Assembly (NCBI GenBank): GCA_028388995.1
Contig: JAOEQC010000015.1
Span: forward strand, 1 to 40,698
Source of the DNA: Ascidiaceihabitans sp.
GTDB taxonomy: Bacteria > Pseudomonadota > Alphaproteobacteria > Rhodobacterales > Rhodobacteraceae
Direction: 5' to 3'
DNA: 40,698 nucleotides
The notes beneath the pieces were generated by a model that was not told the DNA's origin, did not search any database, and worked only from the letters and a program-made list of their open reading frames with translations. The position numbers were made by a program, and so were the translations under genes. Shown here piece after piece: positions 33,947 through 40,698 of the stretch; position 1 is the first letter of the stretch; each line of letters opens with the position of its first letter.

Positions 33947-35507
33947 ATGAAATCCAAACTATTTATCGGCGGCGGAGGCGTCGGCGGTGGTGATTGCGCG
34001 GTTAAGAAATGCCTTGGGCTAAAGTATGCGAACCGCCATGGTTTGATCGCTGGCGCTACAGGCACGGTTAAAACCGTTACTCTTCAAATCCTTGCCTAAG
34101 GGTTTTCCAATGCTGGTGTTCCAGTATTCTTATCGGATGTAAAAGGTGATCTTTCTGGTCTCGCCAAATCAGGTAGTGCGGATCACAAGTTACACGACGC
34201 ATTCATGAAACGCGCAGGTATCATCGGCTTTGACGATTACACGTACGACAAATTTCTAGTCACATTCTTGGATTTGTTCGGTGAACAAGGTCACCCAGCA
34301 CGCACAACAGTCGCAGAAATGGGGCCGTTGTTACTGTCACGCCACTTAGAACTAAGCGAAGCTCAAGAGGGCATCATCAACATTGCCTTCCGGCTGTCGG
34401 ACGAAGAAGGTCTACCATTGCTTGATCTTAAAGATCTTCAAGCGCTGTTGGTTTGGGTCGAAGAACACGCCAAAGATCTGTCGCTGCGTTATGGCAATGT
34501 CTCGAATTCTTCAATCGATGCGATCCAGCGCCGTTTATTTGTTTTGGAAAACCAGGGTGGCAACAGCCTGTATGGTGAACCTGCGCTGGAACTTTCTGAC
34601 GTCATCCGTACTGATGCGGGCGGCCGCGGGGTCATCAACCGTCTAGCAGCCGATCAATTGATGTCATCCCCAGGCCTATACGCAACATTCCTATTGTGGC
34701 TGTTGTATGAATTATTTGAAGAACTGCCGGAGGTCGGCAACCCTGACAAACCAATATTAGTATTCTTCTTTGACGAAGCCCACTTGCTGTTTGAAGACGC
34801 ACCAAAAGCGCTCGTGAACAAGGTTGAGCAAGTTGCCCGCCTAATCCGTTCTAAAGGTATGGGCGTTTATTTTATCAAGCAAAACCCTGCAGATGTGCCT
34901 GACGATATTTTGTGCCAACTTGGAAATTGTTTTCAACACGCTTTGCGTGCCTTTACAGCTAAAGACCGCAAAAAACTGCGTCTTGCGGCCAAAAACTACC
35001 GCGAGAACCCGCGCTTTGACACCGAAGAAGCCATTCGCGAAGTTGGCGTTGGTGAGGCCGTTACCTCCATGCTGCAGAAAACAGGCGTTCCGGAGATTGT
35101 TGAATGCACTTTGATCCGTCCACCGTCGTCTCAACTTGGTCCGATCATCAAATTAGAACGCGCAGATATCATGGTAGTCTCGCCGATGGTGGGTAAATAC
35201 GACTAAACACTAGATCGTAAATCTGCATTTGACATTCCATCCAAACGGGCAGGAGCCGCAGCGCTTGAGGCTGAACAAGCAGAGGCAAAGGCTGAGGAAG
35301 AAGAACATCCAGCAATCATCGAGTTCAACGCAGGGCGCCGTTACGATGGAACACGTGTTTCACGCTCAACCTCGCGCCCAACCCGTAAACGCAAACCTGA
35401 CGGTTTGGGTGCGGCAGTGGTGTCTGTTATCTTGAAGGAACTCAAAAGGGACAATAGGGCGCCGCATTGTGCGCGGTATCTTGGGCAGTCTGTTTAAGGG
35501 GCGCTGA
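33947..35507 (+). pseudogene. DUF853 (HerA-like/YjgR) ATPase, decayed
   Basis: The frame starting at the ATG at 33947 is clearly a DUF853 helicase-like ATPase, but it is broken in at least three ways. A TAA at 34097-34099 (after L-Q-I-L-A) stops it after 50 codons. A TAA at 35204-35206 (after G-K-Y-D) stops it again. A one-base insertion near 35441-35450 shifts the last 18 codons, which then read to a TGA at 35505-35507. Walker A reads G-A-T-G-T-V-K-T, so its last glycine is lost, while the Walker B region F-F-F-D-E-A-H is intact. Other changes (I-K-Q-N for the usual I-T-Q-N, extra cysteines) also suggest relaxed selection. The 334-codon middle part is still open from 34205. Intact members have about 500 residues. 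Confidence 0.9.
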
Positions 35508-35509
35508 TT

Positions 35510-35893
35510 ATGATTGTTGCAGACGCAAATGACCTGCGCGGCGGCGTCCGCGATGCCTCTGGTCCGAGGTGGAGTAGCCTGCGGATGTTGGTAAAATCCG
35601 ACAACATGGGTTTTTCCATGAACGAAACCATCGTGCAGGCGGGTGCTTCGCTGACCTTGGAATACAAGAACCACCTTGAGGGGTGTTATTGCGTTTCAGG
35701 TGCAGGGCGCGTGACGGATCATGCCACTGGCAACGTACTTGAAATTAAAACGGGCGTTTTGTATGGGCTGGACCAGCACGATAACCACACGCTGACGGTA
35801 GATGACGGGATGGATGTGTTTCTGATCTCTGTCTTCAATCCCACCTTGCAAGGGGATGAAGTCCACGGTGAGGATGGCAGTTACTCTGCCTAA
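35510..35893 (+). CDS. ectC: ectoine synthase EctC, orphan
   Basis: A 127-residue cupin, full length for EctC, which cyclises N-gamma-acetyl-diaminobutyrate to the compatible solute ectoine. The iron ligands known from EctC structures fall at the same positions here: E57, Y85 and H93. Substrate-contact residues W21, R25, N38 and T40 are also kept, and the end E-V-H-G-E-D-G-S-Y is typical. One change is seen: the Cys before V-F in the last strand is Ser (S107). There is no ectA, ectB or ectD nearby, so it is an orphan copy that may use an imported precursor or have another role. The AAGGGG site 8 bases upstream lies in the end of the DUF853 pseudogene. Confidence 0.88.
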   Translation: MIVADANDLRGGVRDASGPRWSSLRMLVKSDNMGFSMNETIVQAGASLTLEYKNHLEGCYCVSGAGRVTDHATGNVLEIKTGVLYGLDQHDNHTLTVDDGMDVFLISVFNPTLQGDEVHGEDGSYSA

Positions 35894-35915
35894 ACCACTA
35901 AAGTCCACAAACGAA

Positions 35916-35948
35916 AAAAGGCCCCGTAGTTTCCTGTCGGGGCCTTTT
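35916..35948. terminator. bidirectional terminator between ectC and livM
   Basis: AAAAGGCCCCG (35916-35926) and CGGGGCCTTTT (35938-35948) form a perfect 11-bp stem with an 11-nt loop. The A/T ends provide T-runs in both directions, for ectC and for the converging liv operon. Confidence 0.85.
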
Positions 35949-35968
35949 CTATGTCTTGTGATTTGATC

Positions 35969-37273
35969 TTATTTCTCGGGAATCAAACCACGTGGGCTGA
36001 ACCTAAGGACCAGAAGTAAAACCAGACCCATCGTTAATAGACGCATGTGTGCGACGCTTTCGAGTAGGTGATTTTTCAACCAATATCCATCTGCCATGCC
36101 GTAGGTGACAAAGTTCATCAAGACACTGCCCATCGGTTCAACCATTACCCACAGCCACCAGATCAAGAAGCCACCAAGGACGGACCCAAGATTGCTCCCA
36201 GATCCACCAACGATGACCATAACCCAGATCAGGAAGGTAAAGCGCAGCGGCTGATATGTGCCCGGCGTCAACTGACCGTCTAGCGTTGTCATCATCGCAC
36301 CAGCGATGCCACATACAGCGGAACCAAGCACAAAGATTTGCAAATGACGGGCGGTGACATTTTTGCCCATAGCTTCGGCCGCAAACTCGTTGTCGCGAAT
36401 GGCGCGCATCATACGGCCCCATGGGCTGTGCAACGCGCGCTGTGCCATTACGAACAGGATGACCAAGACGACAGTGAATAAACCCGCATAGATCAGTTTG
36501 ACCCACAGGGTTGAGGCAGTAACAGCGTCAAAACCCAAGCCATTCGCGCGTTCGATAAAGGCGGCATTACTTTGCAGATCAACCTCATAAGGGGCAGGGC
36601 GCGGCAAGCCGACAACGTTCTTAACGCCTCGTCCCAACCAGTCTTCGTTTTTCATCACCGCGATGATGATTTCCGAAATACCCAAAGTCGCAATCGCCAG
36701 ATAGTCAGAGCGCAAACCAAGTGCTGTCTTACCAATCAACCAAGCAACCGCAGCGGCCAATAAACCACCCGCAGGCCAAGCCAACAACACAGGCAACCCT
36801 AGACCACCAAGGTAGCCAGTTGCCGCTGGATCGATTTCTTCGATGAAGCCAACCGCAGGATCAAACAATCCGCGATAGACAAAAAAGCCAACAACCAACA
36901 CACCAAAGACGCTAAAGCTGCGTAATTTGCTGGCTTTCATTTTGGTCATCAGGATCACGGCGGCCACAACAGTCGCAGCGCCCAACACCAACGCACCAAT
37001 TACAGATGCGCCGCCCGCTTGCCATGCGCCCGGCGTGGCCGGCATGGATACCAACACAGTTGCCAAACCACCAAGAGCAACAAAGCCCATGATACCAACG
37101 TTAAACAGGCCAGCAAAACCCCATTGCAGGTTCACACCCAAAGCCATGATCGCGCTGATCAGACCAAAGTTCAGGATGAACAAAGCAGTGTTCCAGCTTT
37201 GGACAAACCCAGTGATGATGATCAGTAGGGCGACGCCTGCAAAATACATCGTGTTTCTGACTGAATCGCTCAT
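35969..37273 (-). CDS. livM: branched-chain amino-acid ABC transporter permease LivM
   Basis: A 434-residue inner-membrane permease of the LivM group with about ten hydrophobic segments. The LivM hallmark G-R-M-M-R-A-I-R-D-N-E-F-A-A-E-A-M-G is present (residues 280-300), as are G-L-R-S-D-Y-L-A-I-A-T-L-G near 190 and the C-terminal I-W-V-M-V-I-V-G-G-S-G-S. At 434 residues it is longer than E. coli LivM; the extra length is in hydrophobic loops in the first half. Its ATG overlaps the livH stop by four bases. Last gene of the operon. Confidence 0.93.
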   Translation of the reverse strand: MSDSVRNTMYFAGVALLIIITGFVQSWNTALFILNFGLISAIMALGVNLQWGFAGLFNVGIMGFVALGGLATVLVSMPATPGAWQAGGASVIGALVLGAATVVAAVILMTKMKASKLRSFSVFGVLVVGFFVYRGLFDPAVGFIEEIDPAATGYLGGLGLPVLLAWPAGGLLAAAVAWLIGKTALGLRSDYLAIATLGISEIIIAVMKNEDWLGRGVKNVVGLPRPAPYEVDLQSNAAFIERANGLGFDAVTASTLWVKLIYAGLFTVVLVILFVMAQRALHSPWGRMMRAIRDNEFAAEAMGKNVTARHLQIFVLGSAVCGIAGAMMTTLDGQLTPGTYQPLRFTFLIWVMVIVGGSGSNLGSVLGGFLIWWLWVMVEPMGSVLMNFVTYGMADGYWLKNHLLESVAHMRLLTMGLVLLLVLRFSPRGLIPEK

Positions 37274-38283
37274 ACTGATTTCCCCGCGAACAAGCCTGTT
37301 GGCCTAAACAGCAGCACGATGATCAAGATCACAAAGCTAACTGCGAATTTATAGTCGGTAGACAGCAACTGGACCAATGTGTCCGGTGCCCAAGATTCTG
37401 GCACCACATAGGTCGCAACCTTTTTCCACGCATAAGTGATCATCACCTCAGAGAATGCGATGGTGAAACCACCCGCAATCGCACCCAATGGACTGCCCAA
37501 ACCACCAACGATGGCCGCGGCAAAGACTGGCAGCAACAATTGCAAGAAGATGAAAGGTTTGAACGATTTATCTAGGCCGTACAGCGTACCAGCGATGGTC
37601 GCCAAAGCGGCAACGATCAACCATGTCACCATAACCACACGCTCGGGATTGATACCGGACAACAACGCCAAATCTTCGTTATCAGAATAGGCGCGCATGG
37701 ATTTACCAGTGCGGGTGCGGTTCAGGAACCAGAACAGGGCAATCACAACAATCACAGCAGTGACAATGGTAATGCCTTGGGTGGTTTTGAACGCTAAACC
37801 TTCTTTTAGACCGGTCAACGCCTTGAATTCACGTACAGAAATAATGAACCGCTCACCGTCAGAGAAACGTTGATCGTTTGGGCCAATGATAAAACGTACC
37901 AGACCGTTCAGAATGAACATCACACCCAAGCTGACGATCACAAGGATCACAGGCTTGGCTTTTTGCTCACGATAGAACTTGTACACATAACGATCGGTGA
38001 ACAGTACTAAACCCATAGTCGCCAATATACCAAACGGCATAGCGAGTAGGGCGGTTGGAAGCGGCCCGAACGAGATGCCCCAGCTTTGGAACAACCACGT
38101 CACAAGGATCGTACACATCGCGCCAAAGGCCATTGTGTCGCCGTGGGCAAAGTTTGAGAAACGCAGGATACCATAGATCAGCGTGACACCCAGCGCGCCA
38201 AGGGCCAGCTGAGCACCATATGAAATGGCAGGGATCAATACGAAGTTAGAGAGCGCCACAAATGCGTTGAGGAAATCTATCAT
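37270..38283 (-). CDS. livH: branched-chain amino-acid ABC transporter permease LivH
   Basis: A 337-residue inner-membrane permease of the LivH group; it pairs with LivM to form the transport channel. It has Y-G-I-L-R-F-S-N-F-A-H-G-D near the N terminus, the usual LivH signature, and R-A-Y-S-D-N-E-D-L-A-L-L-S-G-I-N around residue 200 as the ATPase contact loop. A GGGAGGAT ribosome-binding site precedes the ATG at 38283; a longer reading to 38376 lies inside livF and was rejected. It starts one base after the livF stop and overlaps livM by four bases. Confidence 0.94.
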   Translation of the reverse strand: MIDFLNAFVALSNFVLIPAISYGAQLALGALGVTLIYGILRFSNFAHGDTMAFGAMCTILVTWLFQSWGISFGPLPTALLAMPFGILATMGLVLFTDRYVYKFYREQKAKPVILVIVSLGVMFILNGLVRFIIGPNDQRFSDGERFIISVREFKALTGLKEGLAFKTTQGITIVTAVIVVIALFWFLNRTRTGKSMRAYSDNEDLALLSGINPERVVMVTWLIVAALATIAGTLYGLDKSFKPFIFLQLLLPVFAAAIVGGLGSPLGAIAGGFTIAFSEVMITYAWKKVATYVVPESWAPDTLVQLLSTDYKFAVSFVILIIVLLFRPTGLFAGKSV

Positions 38284-38284
38284 C

Positions 38285-38998
38285 TTATCCTCCCAAGAAG
38301 GATTTGCGCACTTCAGGATCCGCCAGCAATTCCTTGCCAGTGCCCGTAAATGCATTCGCGCCTTGAACCAGAACATAGCCTTTGTCGGCGATCTCTAGGG
38401 CTTGGCGCGCGTTTTGTTCAACCATCAAGATCGGAATGCCTGTGCGGGCAACCTCAATAATTCGGTCGAACAGTTCGTCCATTACGATGGGCGAAACACC
38501 TGCTGTTGGTTCGTCCAACATCAGAACCTTTGGTTGTGTCATCAACGCACGACCCACTGCCACTTGTTGACGCTGACCACCAGACAATTCACCAGCGGCC
38601 TGATACCGTTTCTCTTTCAAGATCGGGAACAGGTCATAGATCTGCGTCATCGTGTCTTTGTAATCGTCACGACGGATGAAGGCGCCCATCTCTAGGTTTT
38701 CTTCAACAGTCATCGATGTGAAAATATTTGAGGTTTGCGGAACAAACCCCATGCCGTTCACAACGCGATCTTGTGGGGACAAGGTAGTGATGTCTTCACC
38801 ATCAAGACGCACAGAACCTTTGTTTAGGTTCAACATGCCAAAGACGGCTTTCATGCCAGTGGATTTACCAGCACCGTTGGGGCCAACAATCACGGCGATC
38901 TCGCCTTTGTTCACCGCAATTGTGCAGTTGTGCAGAATGTCAGGGCCATTGCCATAGCCGCCTGTCATGCTGTCACCAATTAGGAATGGTTCGCTCAT
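38285..38998 (-). CDS. livF: branched-chain amino-acid ABC transporter ATPase LivF
   Basis: A 237-residue ABC ATPase, the LivF-type subunit. It has Walker A G-P-N-G-A-G-K-S-T (about residues 39-47), a Q-loop in F-V-P-Q-T, signature L-S-G-G-Q-R-Q-Q, Walker B V-L-M-L-D-E-P-T, and V-E-Q-N in the switch position, where LivF proteins commonly replace His with Gln or Glu. All are intact. It is encoded after livG with a gap of about 90 bases and directly before livH. Confidence 0.94.
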   Translation of the reverse strand: MSEPFLIGDSMTGGYGNGPDILHNCTIAVNKGEIAVIVGPNGAGKSTGMKAVFGMLNLNKGSVRLDGEDITTLSPQDRVVNGMGFVPQTSNIFTSMTVEENLEMGAFIRRDDYKDTMTQIYDLFPILKEKRYQAAGELSGGQRQQVAVGRALMTQPKVLMLDEPTAGVSPIVMDELFDRIIEVARTGIPILMVEQNARQALEIADKGYVLVQGANAFTGTGKELLADPEVRKSFLGG

Positions 38999-39089
38999 GT
39001 GCGGGCTTCCTTAACTAAGGGGAATAGGTGTGCGGCACCTACGCAGTACCGACGTAATAGCAACGTAATACCGATGTGTGCTTTTGACA

Positions 39090-39872
39090 TTATGCACCCA
39101 CCTTGTCTTTGTTCTTCAAACCGGTGCCAAGATAGGCCTCGATCACCTGTTCGTTGGCTTTGATTTCGGCCAACGACCCTTCGGCCAATACCTTACCCTC
39201 AGCCATACAGATGACGGGGCCACAGATTTTTCCGATGAAATCCATGTCGTGCTCAATCACCACAAAGGTGTAACCACGGTCTTGGTTCAGGCGCAAAATG
39301 GCGTCACCAATGGTGTTAAGGAGGGTGCGGTTTACGCCTGCGCCAACCTCATCAAGGAATACGATTTTGGAATCAACCATCATCGTACGTCCCAGTTCCA
39401 AAAGCTTTTTCTGACCGCCAGAGATTTGGCCAGCCTTTTGCTCTGCCAAATGTTCTACAGTCAAAAATTCCAAAACTTCGTCAGCCTTGGCTTTCAATGC
39501 GCGTTCTTCATCTGCAATGCGTTTGCGTCCAAACCAGGTGTTCCAAAGGGTCTCACCCGATTGGGCCCCTGGAACCATCATCAGGTTCTCGCGACAGGTC
39601 ATTGAACTAAATTCATGTGCAATCTGGAACGTGCGCAGCAGTCCCTTGTGGAACAACTCATGAGGCGGCAGACCCGTAATGTCCTCGCCCAGCATGTGCA
39701 CCGACCCAGATGTTGGAGGTAGTACCCCAGCTATCACATTGAAAAGAGTTGTTTTTCCGGCCCCATTAGGACCAATCAGACCTGTGATCGAATTTTCTTC
39801 AATTGTCAGGCTGGCACCATCAACAGCTTTAAAACCGCCGAATTGTTTGTGTATATCATCAACGACGATCAT
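39090..39872 (-). CDS. livG: branched-chain amino-acid ABC transporter ATPase LivG
   Basis: A 260-residue ABC ATPase, LivG type. It has Walker A G-P-N-G-A-G-K-T-T, the Q-loop T-F-Q-I-A-H-E-F, signature I-S-G-G-Q-K-K-L-L-E-L-G-R, Walker B I-V-F-L-D-E-V-G-A-G-V-N, the switch His in V-I-E-H-D-M-D, and a C-terminal V-I-E-A-Y-L-G segment, the LivG/LptB-type ending. It heterodimerises with LivF to power the importer. The 91-base gap to livF has no gene. Confidence 0.94.
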   Translation of the reverse strand: MIVVDDIHKQFGGFKAVDGASLTIEENSITGLIGPNGAGKTTLFNVIAGVLPPTSGSVHMLGEDITGLPPHELFHKGLLRTFQIAHEFSSMTCRENLMMVPGAQSGETLWNTWFGRKRIADEERALKAKADEVLEFLTVEHLAEQKAGQISGGQKKLLELGRTMMVDSKIVFLDEVGAGVNRTLLNTIGDAILRLNQDRGYTFVVIEHDMDFIGKICGPVICMAEGKVLAEGSLAEIKANEQVIEAYLGTGLKNKDKVGA

Positions 39873-39917
39873 ACGTATTCCCCCGCCACATTAAATATGG
39901 GCTATAACATGTTGAAA

Positions 39918-39941
39918 CAGCCCGTGGAAAACCACGGGCTG
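39918..39941 (-). terminator. attenuator-like hairpin between livJ and livG
   Basis: CAGCCCGTGG (39918-39927) and CCACGGGCTG (39932-39941) form a perfect 10-bp stem with an AAAA loop, 22 bases after the binding-protein stop. The T-run is short, so partial termination is likely, as often occurs after highly expressed binding-protein genes. Confidence 0.7.
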
Positions 39942-39962
39942 CTCAATTAATTTTGACAGTGA

Positions 39963-40698
39963 TTAACGGTAGCCGATTGTGGAATACACGCCATTTTTGA
40001 ATTCGATTTCTTGGTAGTTACCAGCAGATTCACCAGCACCAATCAATTCAACTGCAGAAGCACCAACATAGTCGATTGCTGTGCCCGCTTTCAGCAATTC
40101 TAGACCTTTTGCCAACTCACCTGGGAAGATTTCAACGCCTGGTGCGTTTGCAACGTCCATCACGTGGTCTTTAAAATCAGCCGAGTCTTTGCTGTCAGCA
40201 GCTTGCATTGCCAACATGATCAAAGCAGCAGCGTCATAGCTCTCGGGTGAGAACGCGCCAGTGCCGTCGAAACCAGCAGCTTCTGCCAATTCAACGAATT
40301 TCGCGGAACCGATGCTGTCCGTACCTGGGTACGCGCCGTAAGAACCGTTCAATTCAGCACCGAAGTTTTCGTTCAATTTTGAACCAACCATGCCGTCTGG
40401 GACGTAGAATGTTTCAAACGCGCCGGTGTCGATTGCTGCACGGATAACGCCAGAACCACCCTGGTCAACGTAACCAGCTACAACAAGAACTTCGCCACCA
40501 GCTGATGCCAACGCGCCAACTTCAGCAGAGTAGTCTGCTTTGCCGTCTTCGTGTGCTGCAGAGATCGTTACTGTGCCGCCAGCTGCTTCGAAAGAAGCTT
40601 GGAATGCGTCAGCCAAACCTTTGCCATAGTCGTTGTTTGTGTAAGTCAAAGCAACTGACTCAACACCACGATCTTGCAAGATGTTTGTGATGATTACG
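39963..40698 (-). CDS. livJ: branched-chain amino-acid ABC transporter, substrate-binding protein (partial)
   Basis: The C-terminal 244 residues of a periplasmic leucine/isoleucine/valine-type binding protein. The frame continues beyond the right edge of the window, so the N terminus and signal peptide are not seen. It contains Y-T-N-N-D-Y-G-K-G-L-A-D-A-F, the usual motif before the second lobe, then G-Y-V-D-Q-G-G-S-G and the A-F-S-P-E-S-Y-D-A-A-A-L segment near the hinge. The low-Cys, acidic composition is typical of marine binding proteins. It is the first visible gene of the liv operon. Ligand preference cannot be predicted. Confidence 0.92.
   Translation of the reverse strand, partial: VIITNILQDRGVESVALTYTNNDYGKGLADAFQASFEAAGGTVTISAAHEDGKADYSAEVGALASAGGEVLVVAGYVDQGGSGVIRAAIDTGAFETFYVPDGMVGSKLNENFGAELNGSYGAYPGTDSIGSAKFVELAEAAGFDGTGAFSPESYDAAALIMLAMQAADSKDSADFKDHVMDVANAPGVEIFPGELAKGLELLKAGTAIDYVGASAVELIGAGESAGNYQEIEFKNGVYSTIGYR

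Noticed and set aside
33608-34065. Minus-strand open frames near the DUF853 start
   Set aside because: One crosses the two hairpins and the other is antisense to the DUF853 pseudogene; neither has family features.

Overview
The window looks like a chromosomal segment of a marine alphaproteobacterium of the family Rhodobacteraceae (Roseobacter group). This rests on the recA-alaS-DUF1330-typA neighbourhood, a nifS-sufB-sufC-sufD-sufS operon led by an Rrf2/IscR-type regulator without the usual cysteine cluster, an Irr-type iron box in the suf promoter, a GTTC-N7-GTTC type SOS box before recA, an IalB-family protein and an LpxD-ACP-KAS cluster. The genus cannot be fixed from the sequence alone.

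Region 1 (1-7700) is AT-rich, gene-poor and worn: htpG, a secreted DUF3047 protein, a 3' stub of a tyrosine recombinase, a pair of inverted repeats of about 150 bp, a pair of diverged direct repeats of about 120 bp, a pirin gene, the two ends of a lost glycogen operon (glgX 3' end next to pgm 5' end), a small zinc-ribbon protein and an orphan RND/HlyD-type periplasmic adaptor. It reads as an old integration and deletion hotspot.

Region 2 (7700-19200) is housekeeping: a three-gene polar amino-acid ABC importer, recA under a LexA box, alaS with a DUF1330 gene, typA, an SMR efflux pump beside an Lrp/AsnC regulator, a DUF6356 gene, an HD-domain phosphohydrolase, a small helical protein and an alpha/beta hydrolase.

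Region 3 (19200-27600) is the suf operon for iron-sulfur cluster assembly, led by an iscR-like regulator: two cysteine desulfurases, SufBCD, two YIP1-like membrane proteins and one gene interrupted by two in-frame stop codons. A tRNA-Arg(CCG) gene with a strong terminator closes it.

Region 4 (27600-33950) is cell-envelope biology: a Tat-exported DUF882 (M15-type) peptidase, an L,D-transpeptidase, lpxD-acp-fabF (lipid A acylation with a dedicated ACP and KAS), an IalB protein, and a hairpin-rich intergenic stretch that may encode a small RNA.

Region 5 (33950-40698) holds a DUF853/HerA-like ATPase pseudogene with three separate lesions, an orphan ectoine synthase (ectC without ectA or ectB), and a minus-strand branched-chain amino-acid ABC importer (livJ-livG-livF-livH-livM), whose binding-protein gene runs off the right edge.

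I did not see a clearly new defence or mobile system. The most unusual signals are the double-stop gene inside the suf operon, the orphan ectC, the decayed DUF853 gene, the glycogen-operon scar and the repeat architecture of the left 7.7 kb.
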